NCBI GenBank assembly: GCA_021234155.1
Contig: JAJEKV010000055.1
Location: forward strand, 1,915,090 to 1,979,089
Length of the DNA stretch: 64,000 nucleotides
Direction of reading: 5' to 3'
Source of the DNA: Isoetes taiwanensis
Lineage: Eukaryota > Streptophyta > Lycopodiopsida > Isoetales > Isoetaceae
Part shown: positions 23,411 through 34,388 of the stretch, piece by piece
How positions within the stretch are numbered: the stretch's first letter is position 1
How the letters are laid out: each line of letters begins with the position of its first letter
Notes under the pieces: generated by a model
What the model was told of the DNA's origin: nothing
The model's database searches: none
What the model saw: only the letters and a program-made list of their open reading frames with translations
Made by a program: the position numbers and the translations under genes

Positions 23411-24148
23411 AGAGGATCAACTTACGATGGCATCCTACTCCATCTTTGCCTTCAAATAAAAAAATCTTGCTCATTTTTGCCTTGCCATCTTGAAACTAGG
23501 TGCTGGCTCTTGTTACGACAATATGCTTGGAATTGACAGATATTCTATAGACGTCTATATATCTACTGCCAATCTTTACAGATCCATTCCAATGTCTATT
23601 TTGGTGTGATGCTTATGAGCTTTTGGGCGTTCGTTGCAAATATAGCCAGGCTATATAGCTTTGCAGCGCGACAAATTTTTAAGGGAACATGAGAATGAAT
23701 GCAGAACATGGATTAAGGGGCTTCTGGTCTTCCTAATATGTAATATAACATCAAATATATGAAGCTCTAGAATGCTTTTTGGCACAGCCACCCAGCTTGC
23801 ATTCCTTAATGAAGCATATGACTTCAATATTGTACAATATTGAAAGCCATGTCTATACAAAATATTTTTTGCCTTCTCCAACTATGGACATTCGTATTAA
23901 AGTCAACCTTTAAACGTTTCGAGTTCATAAAAAATCCCCAATATATAGCACTTGGGCATCTCCAATTGCTATCTCCATAATCTACATTAATGTACAACTA
24001 TAAATGTGGTGTTTTTGTCAATTTCTTAAAGTAGATTTTAATCATGCTATAGGATATATGTCGATTGCTTGCATCTATTTGGATGCATGTAGTAGAAAAA
24101 ACACTCGTTTCAACATTGGGTATCTTTAACACCCAATAACTTTTGAGC
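23411..24148. other. Spacer between dirigent relic and gypsy-2
   Basis: AT-rich with no recognised coding sequence, repeat or element end. It may be the 3' flank of the dirigent relic. Confidence 0.4.
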
Positions 24149-25760
24149 TGTGACGTTCCAACATAATATACGATCCGAATACGTATATTATACTGCCACG
24201 TCACACGTACATGCCACGGATGACATGTACTTGGGAGCCGAAGAAGGTTGCACCTAGGGGCCAAGAGTTGCACCTAGGGGGGCAACCTCGAATATTGTGC
24301 ATGTTAAATAAACACACACAATTATTAACCCCATGGACCCCATTGCCAAATGGCTAAACCCCATTTGGCCAATGTCTAACCTAACCCTAAGGGTTTCTAT
24401 AAAAGGGCTTTCCCCTTAAACCCTAAACCTTTCTTCTCTTTGCATTTTAGGGTTTTCCTAGAGCTCCTTTCCCTTCTCGCATTTAGGGTTCTCTTGAGCC
24501 ATTTCGGCCAAGCCAAGACCCCAATTCGCATTGCTCAGCTCTGAAAAGCCGTCTTTGCACAACAGATCATCGAGTAGCAGCAGTCTTCAGTAGGATCAGA
24601 GGCATGGATGCATTCCGTGGATCTGGAGCAGGTCAAGGACCAGGTATCTAGTCATTCTGTTATGCAAAGCCGCCTTTTGGCTAGGCAATAAGCTGGTTTA
24701 GTATGTTAGTTCAGCCTTAGAGACCTTATAGATCCCCAGATCATAGGCTCTAACAAAGGAACCTAACTCTGGATGTTAGGTAGGTAGATTAGATGTTATT
24801 ATTCATTTCAGTTCTGTGATGATATTTGCATTTCACTCTGTGACCTCCATGTATTGGGAAGGGGGGTAGAGGCCTAAAGCCTGTGTAGCAGATGATCCTA
24901 GATAGCCTACTAGTTCCCAATTACATGCGGCCCGTGCACAGGAGCCCGCCGGGTTGTGGGTGGCGGGACTAGACCGATTGACAAGGAGGAACTTGTCTCA
25001 TCACGGTTGGACCCCTTTGGTGTGTAATGCCTACCGGGGGTCTATGTGGGCTAGGCTTAATGGCTTGTCACTGAGTGTGGGCAAGGCATGAGCTCGACAC
25101 CCGTGGAGTGATGCGTCACTCTCCATTGAGTTCAAGTCGAATACGGGCAGTGGCCCTCTAGCCGCCTGTGATGGGCATGGATGCCTCTGGAGGGGAGGGG
25201 ACTCTCCTCCTGCCTCATCGAGGCTGGGGAGATGCAAACCAGTAGTAGTAGCCCTTTTGGCTATGCACCCGGTAGGCTACGGTCAGGTCCCAATACTTTT
25301 CAACCTACTCTGCAAAGTGTGCATGGGAGGGGCGGATGGAGTGGACTACCCTAAGCTATGTTCTTATGCCAGCCAAATCCATTTGCTATGAATTCTGTCT
25401 GCAATGACTTCTGGAGACCCAAGCCGTCAGTCATGCCCCCCTTGAGTCTGAGCCCTGGGTAGGTTTTCCCTTTGCTATTATTGTTCATGTTGATGTTGTT
25501 ATGTCTCTGATGGTTATGACGTATCCACCCTTCGAGGTGATTGTATTGATGTATTGTATTATGTGCTCATGTTTATTCACGCTTCCGCAGATAGGTCGAC
25601 CCGAAGGGAGACGGGTGAATGACATATCCACTCTTCCCTTGCTGGCTCATTCCACTAGGAGTGGTGTCAGGTGGATAGCCCTTGCCAGTTTGGCTGACAG
25701 GGGGAATGCTCCGTCTTCTGATACGGTGTGTGCACCGTAGAGGAAGTAGGGGACGTCACA
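24149..25760 (+). repeat. Gypsy-2 5' LTR (1,612 bp)
   Basis: It starts TGTGACGTTCC and ends GGACGTCACA, immediately before the PBS. It has a TATAAAAG box near 24,398 and telobox sequence near 24,417. Compared with the gypsy-1 LTR it carries a short tandem duplication of a TTGCACCTAGGGG block near 24,250-24,280 and several substitutions, so the two LTRs come from separate insertions. Confidence 0.9.
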
Positions 25761-25761
25761 G

Positions 25762-25773
25762 TGGTATCAGAGC
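25762..25773 (+). promoter_or_regulatory. Primer binding site, initiator-Met tRNA
   Basis: TGGTATCAGAGC, one base after the LTR end, complements the 3' end of plant initiator-methionine tRNA. It defines the preceding LTR as a 5' LTR and the element as plus-strand. Confidence 0.92.
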
Positions 25774-25978
25774 ATGATCTTGATAGACCAAGGTCCAGCA
25801 CTGACCATTTTCCCATAGGACTAACAGTAGACTTCCAGTCTTGGAAACAACCACCCAAGCAAGAACCTCGAAAATTGGAATTTTTTTTTCCAATTTCTAG
25901 TACACCAATAGGCAATGTTAAGATTAATAGTAAGTTTTAGCAAAAACCCAACCAAATTTGGCCAAAAAGAGGTGACCC

Positions 25979-26254
25979 CTCACAGAGTGCGCCCAGACCA
26001 AATCCGCCCATGCTCGGATTTGCTCCCCGCGCACTGTGTGAGTGGTGGACCCATGTTGACCCAGTTGGATGCATAATTTAACCAATCTGATAGTGCAATT
26101 CAGTTTATTCCTTGGATTCTAGCTAGTTTTGCATGTTAAAATGCTAAGAAACCCCTTGTAAATTGAAAATTAGACCCAAAAAGAGGTGACCCCTCACGGA
26201 GTGCGCCCAGACCAAATCCGCCATTCTCGGATTTGATCCTCGCACACTTGTGAG
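25979..26254 (+). promoter_or_regulatory. Two tandem leader hairpins of gypsy-2
   Basis: Two copies (25,979-26,042 and 26,193-26,254) of the family leader foldback. In both, the inner stem CAAATCCG/CGGATTTG is perfect. The outer CTCACAGAGTGCGC pairs with GCGCACTGTGTGAG with one mismatch in the first copy. Spacing between copies (214 bp) is close to that in gypsy-1 (204 bp). Confidence 0.65.
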
Positions 26255-26475
26255 TGATGGATGTTTTTTGGCTAAATAAACCTAATTTACTCTTCATATC
26301 TACATTAATACCTTCTAGATTGGCCTAATATGGAATTGCAGCTCCAAACCCTAAATTACCCCTACCTATAAGTAGAAAATTAGGGTTCCTCATTTGTCCT
26401 CAGCGCCTCCAGCAAACAGCTCGTCCCAGAAGACGATTTTTAGGCACCAGAGCTCGGATTACTTCAAACCAAAAC

Positions 26476-26590
26476 ATGGCCCGCACCAAACAAACAGTCT
26501 GGGTTGTAGTGGCCCCTGACCATGTGAGCGCCCAAGAGCGGGCAGCTCAACAGAAGGCCCGTCAGGCTCAGAAGCTTGCTGAAGGTAAGT
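26476..26590 (+). pseudogene. Gypsy-2 gag N-terminus, truncated
   Basis: The ATG at 26,476 opens MARTKQTVWVVVAPDHVSA followed by a Gln/Ala-rich stretch that ends at the junction with gypsy-3. The junction reads AAG|GTAAGT, a perfect plant splice-donor consensus, which could be chance. No domain is identifiable in so short a piece; gag is inferred from position after PBS and leader. Confidence 0.45.
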
Positions 26591-26599
26591 GGCATGGCG

Positions 26600-27046
26600 A
26601 CCGGCGTCAACGGAAGAGCGTCACGGGCCGTGGACTTTCCCCACATCGGCGGACGGGCGTCACGTGCGGCGTCGGCGTGGGCATCTTTGAAGCGTGGGCG
26701 GAAATATCACGCCAAGAGAATTTTTGCGTCTTGTCGTGGCGTCACCACTAAAATGACCGCCGTCATGGGCTTGTCGAACAATATCAGGCACCTCATGAGG
26801 AAGGACACAACGACGAAGGACTATGTCTTTACCTCGTTTATATAGATGGCCTGCAACCATGGTGTCGTCACGGACCTCTCCGGCCCGGCGACGATGGGGC
26901 AAAAGCTTGTGCGGAAGGCGTCGGATCTTCCGGAGGAAGAGCACCGGTGAAGATATTGCCGAAAGTTGTGAAACCAATGGGGCGTGGCGTGACCGAGAAC
27001 AATTGAAGCGTCCGGAAAGGCGTCGAAACACCGTGGAGGGGATCAT
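26600..27046 (-). pseudogene. Gypsy-3 integrase N-terminal zinc-binding region
   Basis: The segment contains LYKRGKDIVLRRCVLP then VPDIVRQAHDGGHFSGDATT, the H2C2 zinc-binding region that starts gypsy integrases. Degenerate PPTLQRCP and VGKVHGP traces of the WPT...C..CQR..GK motif follow across frame breaks. The catalytic D,D35E core is absent because the element is truncated. Confidence 0.8.
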
Positions 27047-27290
27047 CCGTGTGGATCGCGTGAAAGATAATCGGGCACCACATGAGACTTGCCTGCCTTA
27101 TGAACAATTTCAAAGGGAGCGAATTCTTGCAGAAGAAGGACCCAACGAGCAATTCTACCCGTGGACGTGGCTTTGTTGATTAAATAAAGAAGAGCCTGAT
27201 GATCAACAAAGAACTTGATCTGGCTACCCAACAAATAATGACGGAAACGTTGGACACAGAAAACTAAGCCCAAGGCTTCCGTTAAATGGC
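27043..27290 (-). pseudogene. Gypsy-3 RNase H domain (C-terminal part)
   Basis: GLVFCVQRFRHYLLGSQIKF followed by VDHQALLYL and GRIARWVLLLQEF match the gypsy RNase H block (FxVxTDHxxLxxL, RxxRWxxxLxxF). Here the usual TDH reads VDH, which keeps the catalytic Asp. It is separated from the RT frame by a frameshift near 27,285. Confidence 0.82.
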
Positions 27291-28385
27291 GGTAGTTCGG
27301 CGTTCAAAGCGGGATTGAGTTCCGGTGGCATAGCGGATCGGTTTATCCGTGTGTTCATCATGAGCCTGAGAAAGAACAGCACCAATGGCAAAAGCGGAGA
27401 CATCAACATGAACGTGGAAGGGCTTGCCCCATTGAGGAGGAACAAGTATCATTGCCTGAGTAAGTAACATCTTCAACTTCTGAAAAGCAGCTTCCGCTTG
27501 GGGATTCCAAGCCCAAGTGGATTCATCACCCGTGAGTTTATGAATGGGATCAGCGATAGCTGCAAGTCCAGAAATGAAGGTGGAATAGTAATTAACCTTA
27601 CCCAGGAAGGAACGTGTCTCTTTGATATTAGATGGTGTTTGAGCCTTGAGTACGCAACTGATTTTAGCGGGATCCGTGGTGATTCCATCTTTACTGACCA
27701 CATGACCCAAAATAATGCTTGAGGTGACACAGAAAGTGCATTTCTCAGGATTGAGACTAATGCCAGATTCATCACATTTTTGAAAGACAAGCTCCAACTT
27801 TTCCAAGTGATCATCCATGGAGCTGTAGGCTGAAAAATCGTCTTGAAAGATCTGGAGAAAAGGTTTATCCTTCATATAGTCGTGAAAGACAGAGAGCATG
27901 ATGCGCTGAAAGGTTGAATGAGAGTTTGATAAACCAAAGGGGACCACCTTGTAGGCAAAAGTGCCCCACGGGGTGGTGAAGGTAGTTTTGAGTTGATCTT
28001 CCTTCTTGATAGAAATTTGATTGTACCCAGAGAAACCATCCATGAAAGAGTACATCTCATGACCAGCAACTTCTTCAAGGACACAGTCATGAAGGGAAGC
28101 GAAGTGATCACGCTCAGTAGCTTGATTGAGTTTTTCGTAGTCCACATAAAACGCCGATTTTACCATTGTGTTTGAGAGCAATGACGATGGGGCTCACCCA
28201 TTGAGAGTGTTTGACCTCATAAATCCCGGGCCAAAAAGTTTGTCAATTTCGGCCTTGACGCCAGTCCACGGTAATTTGGGTTGAGCCTGTACTGTCGTTG
28301 CTAGATTGGGCGTGCATCGGGTTTGGTAGGAATGGTGAGTTCCCCCGACTCTTTTTTGATACCTCGAAGGTCTTTGTAGCTCCAA
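27282..28385 (-). pseudogene. Gypsy-3 reverse transcriptase
   Basis: A 299-codon frame (28,181-27,282) carries the RT core: FMDGFSGYNQI (motif A Asp), PFGLSNSHSTFQRIM (motif B) and IFQDDFSAYS, where the usual YxDD reads FQDD but keeps both catalytic aspartates. It continues with ILGHVVSKDGI, FLGKVNYY and the start of RNase H (FHVHVDVSAFAIGAVLSQ). The RT N-terminus lies upstream in another frame (to about 28,385). It is broken at both ends by frameshifts. Confidence 0.88.
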
Positions 28386-29347
28386 GCAAAAATATGTTTG
28401 AACTTCTTGAACAGCGTCATAGCGCGTGCTTTATAGGTGGATGGAAGATTAGCAGCTAAGCGGACCGGTTGATTGTTACCAATGTCTCTGTCCACTTCTG
28501 GAGTTTGAATATGAGGAACAACCTCCGTGTCCTGAACCTGATGAGCAGGAGGTTGAAGCATGACAGGAGGAGCAGCATTTTGAGTAGTGAAGAAAAGAGG
28601 CTGCTGAGTGGCATCAAGCAAGGGTTGCTTCATGACGGCATTAACATCAACAGTCTCCGAAGAAGGGGTTGTGTCTGAAAAATGATCAAGACGTTGAATG
28701 CGATTGCAGGAAGCCAGGTAAGGGTCCAAGAGAGCAGCCACAGCCTGGTCCTGATCCAGCGTCATCTCACCCCAAGGATCAGCATACTCCGGGTAGGATG
28801 AGAGAGGCAAACCCGCGGGTGGAGCTTGAACATAATAAATATTTTGTGCTTCTTCAGAGTCAGTGTCGGAAATTGAAGGTTCAGCATTCTCGACAGAGAT
28901 CAATTTGCCAGTTTCTAAATCCATGGTTGCATTGAGATGTCCATCTGTAATGACAAGTTGATCCGTGGCCCAGTAATGAATACTTTTAGCCTGGCGGAGA
29001 AAAGGTCTACCAACCAGCATTTCATAATCACCAGGGTCTTCTCCAGCTCTCTAAACTCCAAATTCCAAGGGGAATTTGAGATCACCAATGCTGATATGGA
29101 GAAGAGGAATGACATCTTGGGGGCGCGTGATGTGGCCATTTGCCAACTTGATGTCATAGGGAGCACAGTATAATTGTTTGATGCCCAATTGCTTTCGGAG
29201 CTTATCAGTAATAAGATTGACGGCACTACCACTATCAATTTGAACATGATTGATTTGTTGATTGCCCACCGTGGCGTGCACCGTGGGTGTGGAGGTCGCA
29301 ACAGCTCCAATCAGAACCGTGGGAAGAGGTACCGGACAGAGTTTCAA
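28301..29347 (-). pseudogene. Gypsy-3 retropepsin and linker
   Basis: The upstream frame (29,347-29,051) contains a retropepsin active site, VQIDSGSAVNLI (catalytic Asp-Ser-Gly), with ATVGNQQINH before it. After a frame break near 29,055 the 239-codon frame continues with MLVGRPFLRQAK (protease C-terminal GRPFL motif) and a long acidic/Pro-rich linker ending IFAWSYKDLRGI, the standard lead-in to RT. The aspartic protease would process the polyprotein. Confidence 0.82.
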
Positions 29348-31170
29348 AATGGTGGCCAGCTCAAAGGAATCTTGATCTTGGCAAGTTCTTCCTGAAGTTC
29401 CAAAGGAACATGAGAAAAGGGGTCCACAGGATCCAGTGGAGCCGGAGTCTGTGGTAAAGAAGCGGAGACTTGTTTGAGAAGCTCTACCTCAGCAGCAATA
29501 TTTGGATACGGCTGAGAGCGGGTGCTGGTGGATGATGACGGCACTTCCTGACGCTGCTGAGCTCGAGTGGTGGCGTGAACATTTGCCAGGGTGCGACCTT
29601 CCGCAGCCTGCATGAGTTTAAGAATATTTTGTCTCACTTTAGGCATGACGTGAGGCATGAGTTTGTCAAGATCAGGTGCGAAATGAACTTTTTTTTCATC
29701 TTCATCAGGGACTGTCTCCACAGCAAAAGCTGGTTGCGTGTCGTGAGGGATGATTGTCAAGGGGCGTGAAGCCCGTGTCTGACATGAGACCAAACCAACC
29801 CAATTTGACTGCTGAACTGGAGGGTTGAGAGCCTGATAAATCTCCTCTTGAGCTTGTTGATCCATAGGATTGGAGGTAGATGCAACTTGCTGAGGTCGCT
29901 GTTGTTGAGGCGGCCATGGTGGCTTCCTCAAAACAGGACGGGGGCCTTGTTTATCGTTGGCCACCCAGAGTTGATAGGCCATGAGGCGTACTGAAGCTGG
30001 CTGATTGGAACCTGGAAGTTGGACTTGAACTTGACGAAGTTGAGGACACGCCGTGGTGGTGTGACCCCATTCATGACAATGATAACATTGAGCCTTGGAA
30101 GGATCAAAGGGAGGACGGGAGCCTTGTCCCCGTGACTGTTGAGATTGCTGCGTGGACTGATACTGCTGAGGTTGTTGAGTTTGATATTGCTGAGGCTGAT
30201 AGGACTGTTGTTGTTGAGGCGCGGTCTGAACTTGAAAAACCATTTAATTCCTGAAGGGTGTAGGATGAGAACGAGTGCATTCTTCTGTTGCGTGATTGCA
30301 CATATTGCACCTTTTACAATGAGGAGGTCCATTGGAAGAGTTGCATTCATTGGCCAGATGGCCCTGATATTTACAAAGATGACACCAGATCTGTGAGCGT
30401 TGAGGATTTGTTTGCTGAGATTGGACAGCATTCTGAGGAACCATAACGGGGGGAATGAAAGGGAGTTCCGAGAGAGCAACACCTCGAGAAGAAACATTGA
30501 CCGAGTGGTTGATCAATTCAATCGCCTGTTCCAGAGACTTTGGACGTAGGTATTCTATCATCAGGCGAATAGCAGGAGGAAGGCCTTGCAGAAACCAGAC
30601 GAGAATCTGGCTTTGCGTCGGGTACTCCTGGAGTTTACTGATGAGAATGTGAAGACGGTCGGCAAAATCGCGCGCAGACTCTCTGTGGGTTGTTGCTGCA
30701 GATCATTGAGTTGCTTGAGTAGTAATTGATCATCGTTCGTGGTGCCATAATGAGACAGGAATGCTGTTTTCATTTCATGCCAACTTTGCTTCCAGTGGCT
30801 TTTGTTGGCCATCAACTACTGATGAGGGGCGCCTCTGAGCGTGGTCGAAAAGATATGAAATTTGAGTTGTGGTTGCACATGACCATTCAGAATGGCTAAG
30901 GCTTCGAATTCCTCCATATGGGCTTGAGCACTCTGATCCAAAGGTTTGCCTTTAGTGTTGCCAAAAGTGGGATAAGTCAGCTTCAAATTATGAGTGGGAG
31001 ATGAAGGTGGAACTTGCGCATAGACAGGTGGATTCGGTGGAGGATATGCAGAAGCATAGAGAGGTGGAAATGACCGGGGCAGAAGAAATGGGGTGGGACT
31101 GAAAAACCCGGTGGGCCAGAGAAAGTAGCATCTGGTGGGGTAGGACCTTGAGAACCCTCCTCATTAGGCT
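29344..31170 (-). pseudogene. Gypsy-3 gag, core and zinc knuckles
   Basis: The capsid-like core (WKQSWHEMKTAFLSHYG, then LQGLPPAIRLMIEYLRP-type sequence) is followed by three CCHC-type knuckles: CHLCKYQGHLANEC and CKRCNMCNHATEEC upstream, and CYHCHEWGHTTTAC downstream of a Gln-rich stretch. The two knuckle blocks are in one frame separated by a single TAA (30,244-30,246), so one in-frame stop interrupts gag. A one-base deletion near 30,675 separates the core from the knuckles. Three knuckles is more than most plant gypsy gags. Confidence 0.82.
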
Positions 31171-31473
31171 TTGTCACATTTAAAAAGTGGGGCCGGGACT
31201 CGAACCCACTACCTCTGGAGTGGCAGCTTGGCCCTAGCCACGATGATTTGACGAAAATCACACGCTCCGCCGATAGTTAATCGTCACACTATCCTCCCCC
31301 GTTGCAAGCCTTCAAGGAGGGGGGGCCTTGAGGGGAGGATAGTGTGACGATTAACTATCAAACTGAGCGCAGATTTGGTTTCGCCCAAATCATCGTGGGT
31401 TCGTTAGGGTCGCACGCTACCACCTGCAGAGGTAGTGGGTTCGAGTCCCGCCCGCACTTTTAAATGTGACAAA
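31170..31473. repeat. Foldback of two inverted tRNA-SINE-like sequences
   Basis: The arms 31,170-31,299 and 31,332-31,473 are inverted relative to each other. The inner 28 bp (31,272-31,299 against 31,332-31,359) pair perfectly across a 32-base spacer; the outer parts match imperfectly. Each arm carries a pol III B-box GGTTCGAGTCC with T-arm stem GTGGG/CCCGC and a plausible anticodon-like stem, as in tRNA-derived SINE heads, then a short TTTAAAAAGTG/TTTTAAATGTG tail. It interrupts gypsy-3 gag. No flanking duplication was found. Confidence 0.6.
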
Positions 31474-31920
31474 AGTTTGAGATCGTGAGTTGGTAAACAG
31501 GAAGTGCGTGCTGAAAGGATGGAGAATCACGAAAATTCATGAACGTGGGGAAGGGCCAAAGGATACTTGAGGGTAGCCCATCCCAAAGAGGAGGTGAAGA
31601 AGGCTGTGGACGGCCGAGAGGTGTGGGCCCTGGCGGGATATGGATATAGGTGCTTTCGTGAGAGTCCGGAAATAATGAGGCGGCTGAACAGGTATATTGT
31701 GGAGATTGAGGTTGAGAACAATGCCGACAATGTGGGGAGACCTTTGGTCGAGAATGAGCACGAGGGGTAGGAGGTGGCGGTCGAGCTGGAGCGGATCGAC
31801 CCACCCGTCAATGTCATAAGCGAGATCATACATATCCCGAACAGCCTCGGCCGTTGATGGCGCCCAATGAGCCGCCGCTTGGCAAAAGAAGTTCTTCGGG
31901 AGGAAACCTCGAGCCGACAT
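31474..31920 (-). pseudogene. Gypsy-3 gag N-terminus
   Basis: The ATG at 31,920 opens MSARGFLPKNFFCQAAAHW, followed by a Pro/His-rich, frameshifted region up to the foldback insertion. The longer open frame upstream (to 31,965) is probably leader. Assignment as gag rests on its position between the putative LTR and the gag core; no domain is visible in this part. Confidence 0.5.
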
Positions 31921-32005
31921 GATGGAAAGAAAGGAAAAGAAAATCAGACCCAAGCCCGGCGGCATGGTGTTTGGGGTTTGGGTTGAACTCCTCGCAAGAC
32001 CCTAC

Positions 32006-32538
32006 TGTGAGGACCCTTGGATCAAACAGAGAATTCGGTAGTCAGGTCACGCGGGATTTGCAAAAGGAACAAAAGAAAAGAGAAAAGAGAGAACAAAGAG
32101 ATCAATAAGATCACACTAATGAGAACAACTCCTTGATGTCAATGAAGATACATGAGCTCGCAATCGAGAGAAAATGTATGAGACAAGACTCAAAACTCAT
32201 CTAAAAACATGAAGGCTAGCTCTACTCATATATATAGTACAATGGCCTTAGGCCCAATATAGACACTCTGACTGATTTCGGTGCCGACTCCTGGAAGGAG
32301 GCCTGATTTGCAGGAATGCTGGCGGTGCCTCTTGAAATGCCTGAAATCACGCTGACGCTGACGCAGGCGGTGACGGCCCATCACTTGTCTGAGCGCCTCC
32401 TCTTGGTCCCGGTCACGGGCTTTGACTGCGTGGTCTGCGGCGGCTTGGTCTTCTGCGGGGCCTTTGACGACTGAGCAACTGGGTCCTTGGCCTTGACTTG
32501 GTCCGTCGTATGCATGAATAGAACGTACAGGACTAACA
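32006..32538 (-). repeat. Probable 5' LTR of gypsy-3 (533 bp)
   Basis: On the minus strand it runs from TGTTAGTCC to GGTCCTCACA, with TG..CA ends and a TATATATATGAG TATA-like block (about 32,225-32,240) internally. It lies about 85 bases upstream of the gag ATG. No second LTR exists in the window to confirm it, and the following bases (GTAGGGTCTTGCGAGG on minus) do not match the usual initiator-Met primer site. Confidence 0.45.
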
Positions 32539-33651
32539 TGGCAACTTTCACCTCATCCAATTGTTAGCTGTTACTCCATCCTAGGCCCATTCAATGGCCT
32601 TGCAGGTGAACCTATTTTAATGAAAGACATGGGGACTATGATAATTCCAACAGGCAAGCCTATCTTCATCAAGCACTTGCTTCTACAATCAAACGTAGAC
32701 CCTGAATCCACCATCTTATGATCCAAAATTTTTTGCGACAGATGATTTTCTGGTGAAGTTTATGTCTATTATGAATAATTTGGCTATGGGGATGACAGTG
32801 CGAATAGAACGACTGACATGGAACCACAGCTTGTTAAATACGTGGAAAAACATGGATTGATCTCTTAATGTTTTATTGAAATATATGATACTTTTGTATG
32901 ATATTTCTGTCATGTATCCATAATTTCGGGTCTCTAATTGCCTCGCAAATAATGTAATTTGTTATTATCAAACCTAATATTTTCATCTCAATGCTGTTCA
33001 ATTTTGGTCTCATCTATCTTAGCAACTTGCCCTTCATTTTTGCATATTTCAATTCGCATATGAAACGACACATGGGAATTGCAACCTTATGTTATTTATC
33101 AAGTAAAAAAAAAAAGTTAAAAAAAAACAAAAACCCCCTGGAAGACAACAGCAGGTTGGCGTGATTTTGGAGTTGACATAATCCCGATTTAATTGGATGA
33201 TGGTTATGTCCTCTTTTCCCATCAGAAGAAGCAGAGTGCCATAAAGATCAGCCAACATCTTGTGAGAATAGTACAATTCTCTATACCTACTAAGCTGCCT
33301 GTCTGTCAATGAGTAGTGATACATAAACAAGAAACTGAACAAGCAATACATCTGCACAACCTCTCTGCAGTAAATCCTTGCCCATGATCTTTCATTACTA
33401 TTGCTTCTGACTTCATAGATAGAGCTTGATCTCATCTGCTGTTGCACTAGGCCCTGGAGGCTGTAAGTTGGAAACCCATGTGCTATTACTGTATAGAGTA
33501 GCTTCATGGTAGTTCAGTACAATATCAAACTTGCTCCTGCCCTCCCCTCTCAGAAACTCCAGATATTCTATCCAAATTATCAGAAAAAGGAGCATTAGAA
33601 TGAATAACTTTGAGGAAGGAAATAAAAAGATTGAAAATACCGTTGAAGTTA
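32539..33651. other. Non-coding spacer between gypsy-3 and LINE copy B
   Basis: AT-rich, with A/T homopolymers near 33,100-33,130. A 152-codon minus-strand open frame (33,507-33,049) has no recognisable domain. No element ends are seen. Confidence 0.4.
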
Positions 33652-33744
33652 CCAATAGCATCCCATTTCCTGTCATACTTGTCTCCAAATTTACTTTTAT
33701 GAGCAGTTACATAACTTTCCAAATCTAACTAGAAATTCATCTTA

Positions 33745-34388
33745 GGGCGAAATCACACTAGTGGACGCCCAAGAAAGGTTTTTTTCTGTCTTGGGCAGGG
33801 GTTGTGGAAGCCCAGGATTTTTATATCACATCTACGCCCAAAATCTCTTCGCCCTATCAGAACGACGGCAGCAAAAAATTGGCAGATATACCTGGATGAA
33901 GCTGTTTTTGCTACAAATTTGTCACAATTAGACTCAAACTGCTTCTAATGGCATCGGATTCCCCTAAAAATTTCTGAAATCATGTTTCTAAATCGCCCTA
34001 AATCAAAATTGGTTACGAATTGTCCTAGTTTTCTTCGATTTCAGTTCGATTTTCTCTCCTCCAGCATGATTGCAGGTGTTTTCCCTGTTTCTGGATCACA
34101 ATGAACAAATCCAGTCTTGAAATCGTGTAGAAGGATCAATCTGGGTTTCCTCAAGAACCCTAATTTCTGTCTGATCGATGATTTTGTGCAACGTGGCAAT
34201 GAGCTGGCAGTGGCCAAGAACTTGGGCAGGGGGTAGCCCCTGCCCAGGATTTTGGGGCATGCCCAGGAATTAATGCGTTTTGGGCACCGCCAGTGTGATA
34301 AGGGGTGTGCCCAAGAAACATATCTCTTGAGATTTGATTGGTGGAGATATTTTATAAAACTTGGGCGTCCACTAGTGTGATTTCACCC
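33745..34388. mobile_element. PIF/Harbinger-like MITE, copy B (644 bp)
   Basis: Same length and ends as the copy at 3,848, with a clean TTA target duplication (33,742-33,744 and 34,389-34,391). A handful of substitutions separate the copies. Confidence 0.9.

Larger units (their letters stand above)
24149..26590 (+). mobile_element. Gypsy-2, 5' part only (LTR, PBS, leader, gag start)
   Basis: A second copy of the gypsy-1 family on the plus strand: 5' LTR, initiator-Met primer site, two leader hairpins and the first ~37 codons of gag. It breaks off at about 26,585, where minus-strand gypsy-3 sequence begins. No remainder or 3' LTR of this copy lies in the window. Confidence 0.8.
26591..32538 (-). 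mobile_element. Gypsy-3, minus-strand Ty3/gypsy element, 3'-truncated
   Basis: From high to low coordinate: a probable 5' LTR (32,538-32,006), gag with three zinc knuckles, retropepsin, reverse transcriptase, RNase H and the zinc-binding start of integrase. The integrase core and 3' LTR are missing; the element ends against gypsy-2 gag at about 26,590. It differs from gypsy-1/2 in leader, LTR and gag, so it is a different family. Numerous frameshifts and an in-frame stop in gag make it inactive. Confidence 0.85.

Noticed and set aside
21397-25760. The two similar LTRs as the paired LTRs of one 4.4 kb element enclosing the dirigent relic
   Set aside because: The first LTR is preceded by a polypurine tract and is followed by no PBS, while the second is followed by a PBS; they are the 3' LTR of one element and the 5' LTR of the next.
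31380-31460. A functional tRNA gene
   Set aside because: B-box and T-arm are good, but the acceptor stem and A-box are poor, it is present as a diverged inverted pair, and it sits inside a retrotransposon gag; a SINE head fits better.
33049-33507. A 152-codon minus-strand open frame
   Set aside because: The translation is hydrophobic and low-complexity toward its end, no domain is recognised, and the region is AT-rich spacer.
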